From: Siphonodentalium dalli
Lineage: Eukaryota > Mollusca > Scaphopoda > Gadilida > Siphonodentaliidae
Direction of reading: 5' to 3'
Assembly: GCA_032622095.1 (NCBI GenBank)
Contig: CP136065.1
Coordinates: 242,585,530 to 242,649,529, forward strand
Length of the DNA: 64,000 nt
The notes under the pieces are model-generated. The model worked only from the letters and a program-made list of their open reading frames with translations. It did not search any database and was not told the DNA's origin. Position numbers and translations under genes: made by a program. Of this stretch, positions 45,290-57,046 are shown in pieces; within the stretch, counting starts at the first letter, position 1; each line of letters starts with the position of its first letter.

Positions 45290-48230
45290 AGAAAATTTGA
45301 CCTCTCGGTTTTCACATAAATGTTCCTTATTTTTGTCATGTTTTTTTTATTTGATCCATGGTGTCTAAAAATAATTAGGTTGAATTTTAAATTGACTTGC
45401 CTTAAATGACATTATTCTGCTTGCTATTAGCTGAAATGTGTTTGGAGATAGATACATTTTCTGACGATTTTAGGTTTTCCCGTCAATGCTATAACGGTTT
45501 ATGGGTGTTCAAGTACTAAAAGCCAACATAACTCCATTGTTTGTTCCCATAAAAATAAGAATTTTACATCTAGGAGTAGGAGATCACTCTTACCAATAAA
45601 GCATTGCTACTCCGCCTATTCGGTTTCCACTGATTATTACTGAATGTTAGAGACACCATAACATTATAGCACTGAAATTGATTTGATCATCTGGTACAAA
45701 ACAAATCAATGCATTGGTCTACAATCGACACAGAAAAATATAGCACTGACAAAGAGCGAGTTCTGGAGATGGGATAGGTTTCCAAAAAGTCTCATTCAAA
45801 TCTGATATTTGAAAATTTGAAATGTATAAACGAGAATCCCTAACACCTATAAAGTGTGTGGCGATACGTTTTTGTCAATTTCGATATATATTTTTTTTTT
45901 GCGTTTTATAAGCTTAAACCGACAACAAAACCACATAATTCTACGGTTCAGCTAAACCAGCTTTACCGCGGCTAAACCTGAGATGACGAATCATCCTTTT
46001 CTCGATTGGGGGTTAGAATTGTAAAACAATCAGATCAAAGGGTGGAGCTGTAAATAATCTCGAGTTGGGACGTGTCGCGACTACGGACTGGTGTTATATT
46101 GTCACAGTTGATTCAGTCGCACACGGGCGTTGGTCAGATATTTTTCTTTCAATATGAGTTTCACAACTATCTTATGGTTTTTTGGGTTGTGGCAATCACA
46201 AATACTGGTGTTTTCTACGAATTCATTTGAAGGGTTCAACGTTTTAATTCTGACACCAAACGATCGACCAGATATGTATAGTTTGCAATCCTAATATTAA
46301 ATTGCTTTATGGGTCAAATTCGATAACTTATATTGGTGTAGATCAAACAACAAATCTCTAATCTGGCTACGCCCATAAATTCCCATAATATTCCACTAGT
46401 TCAAAACCTCGGAAGTTTGTTTTTATTTTCTGCACGACGAGAAATTTATAACATAGAAAAAAAGCAACGCATGAAATATATTTATTAAAACCTGTCCATC
46501 TGCTTGCCCACTTCCAACAGTTCAGATGCCGCTTTATTCATAAGCAAATTGCATTTACTTGACTGACATCTTGGTCCAGGATTGACTAGAATATGAAGCC
46601 TGTATTCAATTTATTCAGCACTAGAAGTGCCTGCGGCCACTTTGTGCGCTGTGGGCTTGCGAAACAACTGCACACATTGTTTATCATTTGAACATTTAAA
46701 TTTAACAAAAAACAGTTAATTAGATTTAAAACTTTCAAAAATTAATATAAATTTAAGATTTTGTTTCTTCTAACAAACAACTTCTTACTCAATTCAACAA
46801 AAAAATATTTTATTTTTTGTAATTTAAATGTTCTTATTGTTAAAATTTTGAAAACCTGACGTCGTTATACCATCCGCCTGGTTACTCCGAGTCACCACAC
46901 CTAATTTGGTTGAAATCGGTCCACAAATAGATAGACAGATCCTGTACTCTTTTATATGTAGATATATACATGTAAATACAAACATTTTGTCTTTTCGGGT
47001 AAAGAATTTTTTGCATAAAATCTATCACAAACAAAGTGACGAACAGCACGTTAAACTAAACTCGCATTGAGAGACATGCCCTTTGTTAGATTGATTTAGA
47101 CCCAGAATAAGATTGGATTAGTGGTCCATGTGCGATACTTGTTTCTCAATGAATAAAACCCACAAGCGTGCGCGCGTTCGCGATACTTTATGGTATGTTA
47201 ATTATAATTATATCGGCACACCTTTTGGTCACCAACAGGGCTTGGTAACAGGATAGTTTGACTGCATCACCGAATAAATTTGTCAATTAGATGGAAACTG
47301 AGCGACAAAAAAATGCCCCTCAGACCCGGTTTGGTTGCACCGCCAATGTAGGTTTAAACCAGGTTTAAACTCTGAGGTTTAAGCCGGAGATGACTAATAC
47401 GGCGAAAGAGACGGAAATTATCCATAAACTCAATTAGATCTAATATATCAACACTCATTCCGCAGTAAGATTCAATATGAGTCCTTTATCCATGTGCGCA
47501 TTTTATCCAGTGAGTGTTCGCGAATTAGTTGTGAGGTGATGTCGATTGCTGAACGGCAAATATGATATATTTGGCCAACTGTATCGCCGCCAGTGTGTGT
47601 CACGAACGCGACAGAGAAGGTATGTGCATTCAATCGCTACCAAATAAACTACCCGGTTTATAAATTAACCCAGTTGGTGAATACCAGCTCATGTGTGTGG
47701 TATATTGCTCTACCGAAAACAGGGACTTACTCGTCAATGACTGTTTAGAATAGAAAGTGTTAATTGATTCTGATGCAAAAGAGCTTGTATTTAAGCCCTA
47801 ACCATCTCACTGACGAGTATTTACCTCCGTAAATGTTCCGATTAGGATCAACACACGACGGCATTGTTGAACTTATTCTCTATATATGTCCCACCAATGA
47901 ATACGACGTTTTGTGATTGTATTATCATGTGTTCTTCTCTGTCGTCTGCTTTTTTCATGAACACCTCTCCAGGTGATAAATATACCATGGCAATGAATAC
48001 TTCTACAACTAGTGGTAGCATCCGGAGATGAATGTTCAGGTACTACTGTGCGGTTGGCATTGTATTCTCGAATACGACGTAGTTAGATCTAAACATAGCG
48101 ATTTACTTACCAAACACTGAAGATATAACATATGGGACCTTGTTGTCGGGCCATCTATAAATTTCGTCAATTAAGCCACTTCTTTTAGTGCGTGCCCTGT
48201 AACGAAGTATATAGTCAATGCATGCATATA
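45290..48230. other. AT-rich probable intron or intergenic DNA
   Basis: No exon recognised. It holds one LINE/SINE-tail-like repeat (46860-46975) and otherwise unique-looking sequence. It lies upstream of the astacin exon on the minus strand and is likely its 5' intron. Confidence 0.4.
46860..46975 (+). repeat. RTE/SINE-type 3' tail
   Basis: AATTTGGTTGAAATCGGTCC, a following AGATAGACAGAT run and an end in TTTTATATGTAGATATATA have the typical form of RTE-clade LINE and related SINE tails in invertebrates. No coding part is attached. Confidence 0.55.
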
Positions 48231-48232
48231 GA

Positions 48233-48385
48233 GAGGATCTCACATGCGTTTCTATTTTATACGCAATTTATCAACCGAGTTCACTAAATTCGATTTGAGC
48301 CGAGGTTTACCGAGGCTCATATATAATTTATTGGACGAGGTTGATAAATTACATATAAAATAGAACGAGTTTGAGATACCTTTTA
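48233..48385. mobile_element. Foldback MITE, family member 2
   Basis: Left arm ATCTCACATGCGTTTCTATT...CAATTTATCAACC and right arm GGTTGATAAATT...AATAGAACGAGTTTGAGAT pair over about 70 bases. The centre is GAGCCGAGGTTTACCGAGGCTC. It matches the copy at 41455-41592. The downstream block to 48558 may belong to the same element, since its counterpart also exists at 44920-45012. Confidence 0.65.
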
Positions 48386-48475
48386 ACAAATGATCAAATT
48401 TAACGCGAAGCAACGCGAAGTATCATCAAAAACAACAATCATAAACTTCAGCAATCGGAAGTCATTTAAATAATG

Positions 48476-48558
48476 GCGTGACGTCATCACACGCGCTGAT
48501 ATTACACGTGTGTCTTACCAATAATTATGAAGCGGGTTTTGTGGGTTAATTATGTGAT
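48476..48558. repeat. Dispersed repeat with a TGACGTCA site, partner of 44920-45012
   Basis: Contains TGACGTCA at 48479-48486 and GTGGGTTAATTATGTGATA at its end. The 61-bp satellite begins immediately after. Confidence 0.5.
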
Positions 48559-48564
48559 AAATAT

Positions 48565-50920
48565 ATATAGACCTGTCGAAACGTGGTATAGTCACTGCAT
48601 AGTCAATTAAGTGTACAGATATGAGAGATCTACTGTCAAAACGAGGTTCAATCACTGTATAATCATTGCCTGTGTACAGAAAGGACATGTCTACTGTCAT
48701 AACGAGCAAAACTCACAGTATAATCATTACCTGTGTACAGAAAGGGCAGGTCTACTGTCATACCGAGCTATGCTCACAGTATAATCATTACATGTGTAGG
48801 GAAAGGACATGTCTATTGTCATAACGAGCAAAACTCACAGTATAATCATTACCTGTGTACATAAAGGACATATCTACTGTCATAACGAGCTATACTCGCA
48901 GTATAATCATTACATGTGTACAGAAAGGACATGTCTACTGTCATAACGAGCTATACTAGCAGTATAATTATTACATGTGTTGAGAAAGGATATGTCTACT
49001 GTCATAACGAGTCATACTCACAGTATAATCATTACATGTGTACAGGAAGGACATGTCTACTATCATAACGAGCTATACTCGCAGTGTAATCATTGCATCT
49101 GTACAGAAAGGACATGTCTACTGTCATAACGAGCTATACTCACAGTATAATCATTGCATTAGTACAGAAGGGATATGTATACTGTCATAACGAGCTATAC
49201 TCACAGTATAATCATTACATGTGTACAGAAATGATATGTCTACTGTCACAACGAGCTATACTCGCAGTATAATCATTGCATGTGTACAGAAATGACATGT
49301 CTACTGTCATAACGAGCTATACTCACAGTATAATCATTGCATGTGTACAGAAAGGATACGTCTACTATCATAACGAGCGATACTCACAGTATACTCGTTG
49401 CATCTGTACAGAAAGGACATGTCTACTGTCATAACGAGCTATACTCACAGTATAATCATTACATGTGTGCATAAAGGACATGTCTACTGTCATAACGAGC
49501 TATACTCATAGTATAATCATTACATGTGTACAGAAATGACATGTCTACCGTTATAACGAGCTATACTCACAGTATAATCATTGCATCTGTTCAGAAAGGA
49601 TATGTCTACTGTTATAACGAGCTATACTCACAGTATAATCATTGCTTGTGTACAGAAAGGACATGTCTACTGTCATAACGAGCTATACTTGCAGTATAAT
49701 CATTGCATGTGTACAGAAAGGATATGTCTACTGTCATAACGAGCTATACTCACAGTATTATCATTGCATGTGTACAGAAAGGATATGTCTACTGTCATAA
49801 CGAGCTATACTCACAGTATTATCATTGCATGTGTACAGAAAGGATATGTCTACTGTCATAACGAGCTATACTCGCAGTATAATCATTGCATGTGTACAGA
49901 AAGGATATGTCTACTGTCATAACGAGCTATACTCACAGTATTATCATTGCATGTGTACAGAAAGGATATGTCTACTATCATAACGAGCTATACTCGCAGT
50001 ATAATCATTGCATGTGTACAGAAAGGACAAGTCTACTGTTATAACGAGCTATACTCACAGAATAATCATTGCATGTGTACAGAAAGGACTTGTCTACTAT
50101 CATAACGAGCTATACTCACAGTATAATCATTGTATGTGTACAGAAAGGATATGTCTACTGTCATAACGAGTTATACTCACAGTATAATCATTACATTTGT
50201 ACAGAAAGAACATGTCCACTGTCATAACGAGCTATACTCACAGTATAATCATTGCATCTGTACAGAAAGGACTTGTCTACTGTCATAACGAGCGATACTC
50301 GCAGTATCATTAGTGCACGTGGGCATATCGGATATTCCTACTGTCATAAAGAGGTATAGTCAGTGTAGAATCATTGCATGCATAGTCTAGGATATGTTTA
50401 TTGTCGTATAATGAGGTATAACTATTGCATATAGACAGCTAGGTCAAATTTACTCTTGTATGGAGGTATACTCACTGCATAGTCATTGCATGTTTCCAGC
50501 TAGGACAGACGTACTGTCGCAACGCGATATTCTGACTGTATAATCATTGCATTATATATATATAGCTAGGACAAATATACTGTTGAAGCGAGGTATACTC
50601 ACTGTGCGTACATTGCATATATAAGTATATTGTCGTAACGAGGTATACTCACTGAATAATCATTGCGAGTTTCCAGCCAGTACAGACGTACTGTCACAAC
50701 GAGGTATACTCACTGTAGAATCATTGCGTACATAGCATATAGAAGTATATTGTCGTAACGAGGTATACTCACTGTAGAATCATTGCATGTATACAGATAG
50801 GACATGTATACTGTCGTAAGGAGGTATAGTCGCGTAGTAGGGTCCCATGCATATACTCGGACATGTCTACTGTCGTAATGAGTTACTGTGTGTATACTGC
50901 TAGGACGGATCGACTGTTGA
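48565..50920. repeat. 61-bp satellite, about 38 copies
   Basis: The unit contains CATAACGAGCTATACTCACA, GTATAATCATTGCATG, TGTACAGAAAGGA and (C/T)ATGTCTACTG. Central copies (48.65-50.28 kb) are similar to each other, and the edge copies (48.57 and 50.3-50.9 kb) are strongly diverged, as expected for unequal exchange. A stranded piece of the same array lies at 52155-52247 beyond a LINE insertion. Confidence 0.9.
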
Positions 50921-50924
50921 AGTT

Positions 50925-52150
50925 TAATTGGTCTAAACAATATTTATTCCCAATACAAAACAAGATGAATATTTTACAAAAATGCTAATGGATTATTATG
51001 GGTGATTGGAATGGGATGAGACAACAAGCCTATTGTGGCTTTTTTGTAAGTCCTCTCCCAGATCGCTTAAATTTCCCGAACTACATAAGGCAGTTCGGGC
51101 GAGTCAGGCGGGATTTTTTTCTGGTTTGTACTTTAGATAACTCAGAACTGGATTGGGGTAAGATTTGGGAATTAAAGGTAACCAATGGGATGAGATGAGA
51201 ATAGTTAGGTTTAAGAAAGGTTAGAAAGATAGGATGGTTAATGGGGGGGGGGGTAGTTAGACATTCGGCTGTTGAATCATATGTCAATTGTGTATAACTA
51301 TGCCTACAGAGACTACATGAGTTAGCTGTGCAGTCAGGCTTTCCGAATTATGACGTTATATTACGTTATATATGACTCAATTGCAGAAGACATAGTATTA
51401 CGTTAATAAAATCGTTTTGTACTAATTATTTATCTTTGTGTGGCCTCGAAAATACAATGATTTTCACTAATTGAACTTTCTGGTGAACCTTCGAGTAGGG
51501 TTCTTTCTGATAATATTATGTTTGGTAGAGATGATAGCAGTTCCAATCTTGAGGCCTGGTATAAATGGCATTCTAACAGGTAATGATGGGCCGTCTCAAC
51601 AGCACCGCATGCACCATATGGGTCGGGCCTAACAAAATTGGTCATAAGATCGAAGTTCAAATTACTACATTTCAGTCTCAATCGTGTGTGGTATACTTGG
51701 GATTTGCGACTGTGGCAATGATAGTAGTATGGATATGTGTGTATATACGATCGTCAGCAAGTGACTCTTTAAACCTGTCCAGGTTGGTACAATTTTTTAC
51801 ACACTCTGACAGTCTATTCCAATCGCTTATTGTAGGAGGTAAAAATGTATCTTTATAAATATCCTTTGTGGCGTCCAATGGTAGTCGTATTGCATGATGA
51901 ATTATATTGTAACCGGTTTGATTTTCAGAGTGACAAATATAATTTCGTATGTACACGGGTGCTGTACTATTAACTATATTGTGGAATTGTATAAGCTTTT
52001 GTTTTTCCCTCCTAGATGCCAGGGTCTCCCAACCAGTATCTAATAGTAGGCTTTCTTTACTGGCGCTGTTCGTCGCGCCAGTAACGATCCTTGCCAATCA
52101 AATTGTATTTTTCCTATAGCATTGCTGAGATAATCAGGACAGTTTATTTT
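50925..52150 (-). mobile_element. 5'-truncated CR1/Jockey-like LINE (minus strand)
   Basis: The minus-strand frame 52097-51678 reads MARIVTGATNSASKESLL and RREKQKLIQFHNIVN. It continues with TFLPPTISDWNRLSECV, the thumb/C-terminal region of a CR1/Jockey-type reverse transcriptase ORF2. After a frame break at about 51680, 51681-51430 continues with CGAVETAHHYLLECHLYQ, the terminal C-x(n)-H-H-x(4)-C zinc-knuckle-like motif. A non-coding 3' region runs to about 50930, where the minus strand shows GGGAATAAATATTG, a polyadenylation-like end. Everything upstream of the thumb is missing. It sits inside the 61-bp satellite. Confidence 0.75.
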
Positions 52151-52154
52151 TCTG

Positions 52155-52247
52155 CAGAATCGGTGCATGCATACACATATGACAAATCTGCGTGTCGCAA
52201 CGAGCTATAAACACAGTATATTCAATGCATGCATAAATTACAGTAGT
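52155..52247. repeat. Detached piece of the 61-bp satellite
   Basis: GTGTCGCAACGAGCTATA, CACAGTATATTCAATGCATG and the preceding GCATGCATACACATATGACA correspond to about 1.5 satellite units. It is separated from the main array only by the LINE at 50925-52150. Confidence 0.65.
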
Positions 52248-52249
52248 TG

Positions 52250-52292
52250 AACCACTAACCACTCGGCCATCCAACTCCCTACGGATTCATGT
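52250..52292 (-). repeat. tRNA-like fragment (A box), possible SINE head
   Basis: The minus strand reads GGAGTTGGATGGCCGAGTGG followed by TTAGTGGTTCAACTAC. This resembles the 5' half of a tRNA-Ser/Leu-type gene with its A box. No B box or 3' half follows, so it is a tRNA-derived remnant and not a tRNA gene. Confidence 0.35.
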
Positions 52293-52389
52293 ACTTATTT
52301 AGAAAGGAACGTTTATAGCACTCACAAACTTGTTTGATCGAACACTGCCAATAGTCACTTCGTACTATTTTGGCTTCAAAATATTTAAT

Positions 52390-52514
52390 TACACGGCTGA
52401 TGACCTTTTGGGTTCATTTAACCTCTTGAGTAATTTAACTTGTGACCTTTCACTGTACACGGATATATATGACATTTCGAGTTCATTTAACCTCTGAGTA
52501 CATCTAACCTGTGA
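52390..52514 (+). repeat. 69-bp tandem repeat that received the LINE at 52515
   Basis: GTTCATTTAACCTC at 52411 and 52480, with TACACGG(A/C) and ACTTGTGACC / ACCTGTGA at matching offsets, give a period of about 69. The interrupted unit resumes at 53661 (AACCTGTGACCTCTCATTGT), on the far side of the LINE. Confidence 0.6.
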
Positions 52515-53660
52515 ATGTATTTATCTAACTTATATACTCCCCTTAATGGACTACGTCGATATTGTCTGGGACTGTGCGCCACAGCAACAGACTGAAAGAC
52601 TCGATCGCCTTCATAAAGATGCAGCAAGAATTGTCAGTGGTTTAACGCGTTCTGCCCCCATTAAAGATTTAATGCTTGAAGTTGGCTGGCCCACACTGCA
52701 AATAAGACGCGAATTTCACAAATTACAAACGCTTTACAAAATAATAAATGCTGACGCACCTAGTTATCTAACCATACTCCTACCACCGCGAGCCGGCGAG
52801 GTATCGGGTTATTCATTCAGAAGACCTGGCGACTTCTACGCATATTATTGTGAAACAGAACATTTCAGAAAATCGTTCATGCCAAAAATGTGCCTACCTT
52901 GGAACAAACTCCCCGACATTGTAACCAAAGCTGAAAGCCTACATGAATTCAAGATATTCCTCAAAATTATATACGACATACCCAAACCCCCAAATTACTA
53001 TTATACCGGTTCCCGAAAAAACAATATAATACATACCAAATTGAGAAACAAATGCAGCGACCTAAATCATGACAAATTTGAAAACCACATAGCTCTTAGC
53101 CCATTCTGTGATTGTGGAAACGAAATCGAAGACGCCCACCATTACTTTTTCTTATGCCCCTTATACCAGACACAACGCGTACTGTTCTTTAATAGGCTTA
53201 GAACAAAGGGTATCACTGTATATAATACCACCGGCTTCCTTAAAGGTCTAACAAACATTAGTAATAACAAAAACAAATTAATATTTGCAGAAGTTCAAAA
53301 ATATATAGTCGCTACTAACCGCTTTACCAATTAACACATTCACCACCACTGGGTCAACGTCACGCACGAACGCCATGGTCTTAGTACCCCATGCAGAGCC
53401 AAAAGATAACATTAAAACTGACAAACACATCTTCTCTATGTCAACAACCAGTAATCAAACCAAATGAACTCATATATTTGAACCCGGATCTGGTAACACA
53501 CACACACACAAAAAAACAATTTAAACATATGTATATACCATCTTGTTGTTATAATAACGTGTGTAATTATATGGGGAGAGGGGCTATCTAAGTTGTATAA
53601 CTTGTGCCCCAATCCCATTTGTACATAAATGATACAATAAAATATGTTTAAACTAAAAAA
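52515..53660 (+). mobile_element. 5'-truncated CR1/Jockey-like LINE with poly(A) and TSD
   Basis: The 262-codon frame 52546-53334 is the C-terminal end of a LINE ORF2. Residues about 1-65 hold the RT thumb (LDRLHKDAARIVSG, GWPTLQIRREFHKL), and later FRKSFMPKMCLPWNKLPD. Residues 150-166 read YYTGSRKNNIIHTKLR, and 188-207 hold CDCG...HHYFFLCPLY, the terminal zinc-binding motif. It is uninterrupted. An AATAAA (about 53637) and a short A run end the element. A perfect 9-bp direct repeat AACCTGTGA (52506-52514, 53661-53669) flanks it as target-site duplication. Endonuclease and RT catalytic parts are lost by 5' truncation. Confidence 0.85.
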
Positions 53661-53689
53661 AACCTGTGACCTCTCATTGTGTCTCGCTA

Positions 53690-53745
53690 TCATAGTTAGT
53701 CAGCCGCTCTCACTTCGACATCGATTCCCGCCCAAGTGGGATCCA
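53690..53745 (+). repeat. B-box-like tRNA-derived fragment
   Basis: CATCGATTCCCGCCCAAGTGGG resembles a tRNA T-loop (B box) and acceptor region. There is no matching A box at the correct distance, so it may be a SINE piece. Confidence 0.25.
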
Positions 53746-54289
53746 TTACTCCTCGACTTTTCGATCATTCGTTAATTCATTTATATGAGTAAAATTAAAG
53801 TATTCATCCGACGTCAGCTATGATCATGATCGAGAGATTCAACCAGTATTGGCCAGGCAAGACAAACTCGACTCGACGCGGTAGACGCACGGTAATATTG
53901 TCACCGAGAAATCGACTTAATCAGTTAATTATTGCTATTGTGTCGGCCAATGGAGGAATGTATTCAGGAGCAGCCTGTGTTAATTTTTTGCACGATGCTG
54001 TGATAAATCTGAGTGTATACAAGGACACGGAATATCTCTGGAGTCTATACTCTAAGGTAATATACATCCCTAATATCGTCGTTCGTCGAACCATTAGAAT
54101 GGTCAATGGTTATGAAAGTTTTATTTTCATTTTAACATTTTAACAATATATACACGATATTCGCGGTTAACAACGAACCTGTATTGCGGTTTTTGGGGGA
54201 ATTCTCAGCAACGCCATCTATTGGATGATTGACTTCCGTGTTCGTCGAATGGAGGTCTGTGCAGCATCCATGTTTAGCAGTAGTGGACA
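53746..54289. other. Non-coding region
   Basis: A 107-codon open stretch at 53820-54143 shows no recognisable motif. Nothing else seen. Confidence 0.35.
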
Positions 54290-54612
54290 TGACGTAAGGT
54301 GTTATATATAACCTGATCTTATTATTACTCTTGGAAGAGACACCATTCGTGACGTCACGATATATTTATATTATTACCGTACTATGTTTAACAGTGCTGA
54401 CATCATCCGTGACGTCAATATTTATTTATATTATTACCGTACTATCTTTACCAGTGCTGACATCATCCGTGACTTCACGATCTATTTATATAATTACCGT
54501 ACTATGTTTGCCAGTGCTGACATCATCCATGACATCACGATCTATTTATATAATTATCGTACTATGTTTACCAGTGCTGACATCATCCGTGACGTCAATT
54601 CTATATGATGCA
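54290..54612 (+). repeat. 60-bp tandem repeat carrying cAMP-response-element-like sites
   Basis: Five units with an exact 60-bp register contain a TGACGTCA or variant at 54350, 54410, 54470 (TGACTTCA), 54530 (TGACATCA) and 54590. Each unit also has TATTTATAT(T/A)ATTA(C/T)CGTACTAT and CCAGTGCTGACATCATC. Because 60 is divisible by three, a 100-codon frame stays open. It has no codon or protein signature and I do not call it a gene. Confidence 0.8.
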
Positions 54613-54902
54613 GTGTCTACTTTCACATTGTGACATCATCGTGGAATTCCAGGTGTTCGATCCACTGACACACTGGCGTTTGGCGAAGAAACATTGGCAA
54701 TAGTAATTTTGCGGATTTAGTTACAGGAATTTGATGACAATGATTTCTTAATTCATAACTTTTACTGATAACTTTACCATAAAATGCAACATAGATAACT
54801 TGTTCACTTATAGAGTGTGATACTTCAGCATATGTTTTTTTACTTTTAATTCGACTTGAAATTTTGACTTGGAATTTATGTTTTTATTCGAAATGCTATA
54901 TA

Positions 54903-55069
54903 GAGAATACCTACGAGTTTTGGTTGAATACCCGAATTATCTCATGAGTGGGTGCAAGGAAGTACAGAATTTTCACGAGCGGCTGCAAGCCGCGAGTGGA
55001 AATTCTGTACTTCCTTGCACCCACGAATGAGATAATCCGGGTATTCAACCAAAACCCGTAGGTTTTCTT
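54903..55069. mobile_element. Long near-perfect hairpin (foldback MITE)
   Basis: The left arm from 54910 (CCTACGAGTTTTGGTTGAAT) and right arm to 55062 (ATTCAACCAAAACCCGTAGG) pair over about 75 bases. The centre is GCGGCT-GCA-AGCCGC at 54979-54993. Only a few mismatches occur. No coding. No clear target-site duplication, although the flanks AGAA(T/A)A extend the arms slightly. Confidence 0.85.
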
Positions 55070-56640
55070 TTTATTATATGCGCTATAATCCGCACCAAAA
55101 ACTGCTAATTTTGTCCTACAGTTCACTTCAAATTGTTAGAAAGCTTCGACATTTGCATTTTGTTTACATTCCATCAATTGATTTGCTCACAACTGAATGA
55201 CAAATATCGAGCATAGCCGCCATAAGAAATAGTCCCCATTGTTTTATTCTGAAATGATGCGAGAAAATTAATGTATACATAATTTAGTGATAAGAATATA
55301 TTAAAACAAATGAGTTAACATTATAACAATTAAATAACAGTTTATGAACCGTGAAAATCTATAATTAAAACGATAGTCCGGCTGTTATTGATACGCTTTG
55401 AAACTTAATGTGATTCGCCGCTATAAACCGGAAGTGATCTCCGAAAAAGTAATACTATTGTGTTATCCATCGAGTCGGTCAGTGTTATCCATCGAGTCGG
55501 TCGGTGTTATCCATCGAGTCGGTCCAGGTGATGGATATAACGCTCTACGCCACGGCAATTTCCCACTATTTAATGGGGAAGCATATAATAAAAGTTGATA
55601 TTTATTTTTCAAATGTTTTGAAATATAATATGATTTTTTTTTCAACTTTTTCTGCATTTGATTTTAATTTTTCTGAATGATGAATAATTGTTGTTTTTTT
55701 TTTTTTTGAATTTGAACTTTGTGCGTTATGATTGTTTCAACTCAAATCTATATCAGTTTTGGCTTAGTGATTTTTGCATACCCAATTTTAACTTTTTATT
55801 CAATTTATTTTTTAGTTTAACTTAATCAACATTTCCGCAATATTTTGCGCAGTATTTAGTCAGGCGTCGAACTTTGAATAATTTGTTTTTGTCTTAGGTA
55901 TTGCAAATATAGTTTGAAAGTCTGACATAGAAAATAAATATTTGCTAGTTATCATTTTTAAGTGGAGAAGTTGGACTTTTGGATCTATTTTTTTGTTGTT
56001 GTTTAAGAATTTTCATGAAAGGGCATACATTAATATTTGCCTGATCATAACATGATCAATATGACTACAAATGTTCAAGATTTGTCTTTGTATGTAGAAT
56101 ATTATAGAAGTTTGATTGGATGCTGGTTGAATTACTACATGTAGTTAAGTATTATATTTCACATAGAGAGTACTTAATTGCAAAGACGTTATACATTGTA
56201 ATAATCTCTTGTCAATAATGAATTGCTTACTATACAAAACAATGAATTCTGCATTCAAGTTAATCATTTTATCGTTATCAAGCATCTTAATTATTTATAT
56301 TAATTAATATAATTTTTTTTTAAATGTATCTAGTTTGCATATATAGTTATAACATGCTTACTTAAAACAAATGGTTGTATATGTATGCATAAGCTATATT
56401 TTAGTAGTTTACTCTCTTAAATTGTGTGCATCATAATATTATCATTATTGCATGTAATTGTTACAGCGACTAGGTCCTCTCGCCTTTGTTTTAGAAAGCT
56501 CGACGATTTTATATACATGTATATATATATACATATATAAGTAGGCTTCTTTTGAAACATTGGCGAGTCGACTTTGTCGCTTTGAATCGACGAACTCTTT
56601 GTCTCGGTGTCTCGAATTTGAGACATGCATCCGATGACTT
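55070..56640. other. AT-rich non-coding region
   Basis: Apart from the 22-bp triplet repeat at 55460-55525 and poly-T/A tracts, no gene or long repeat was seen. Confidence 0.4.
55460..55525 (+). repeat. 22-bp tandem repeat, three copies
   Basis: GTGTTATCCATCGAGTCGGT occurs at 55460, 55482 and 55504 with only end variation (CA, CG, CC). Confidence 0.9.
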
Positions 56641-56670
56641 TCGGAGGTGAAATTGAAGCCATCTAGCTAT

Positions 56671-57046
56671 CGCAATTTCGACGCCCATCGGGCAATTTCG
56701 ACGCTCATTGGGCAATTTCGATGCTCATCAGTCAACTTCGACGCCCATCGCACAACTTCGATACCTATCGAGCAACTTCGACGCCCATATGGCAACTTTG
56801 ACGCCCATCGGACAACTTCGATCGACGCCCATTGGGCAACTTCGATCGACGCCCATTGGGCAACTTCGACGCCCCACCGGACAACTTCGACGCCCACGGG
56901 TAACGTCGACGCACACCGGGCAACTTCGACGCCCATCGGGCAACTTCGAGCCCATCGAGTAACTTCGACGCCCGTCGGGCAACTTCGATCGACGCACATC
57001 GGGCAATTTCGACGCCCACCGGACAACCTCGACGCCCATTTGGGCA
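56671..57046 (+). repeat. GC-rich minisatellite of about 20 bp
   Basis: About 18-19 diverged copies of CGACGCCCATCGGGCAACTT, some with an inserted ATCGACG or deletions that shift the register. Open frames exist on both strands because of the biased sequence and are not genes. It is flanked by TATA microsatellites at about 56520 and 57047. Confidence 0.85.

Noticed and set aside
52250-53745. A functional tRNA gene from the A-box-like and B-box-like pieces
   Set aside because: They are 1.4 kb apart on opposite strands; neither forms a cloverleaf.
54331-54633. 100-codon frame with 20-residue repeats
   Set aside because: It follows from the 60-bp repeat length; it lacks a start context, conserved motif or support on either side.
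54911-55126. 71-codon frame across the long hairpin
   Set aside because: It reads through a foldback element; the residues of the two arms are simply reverse-complement products.
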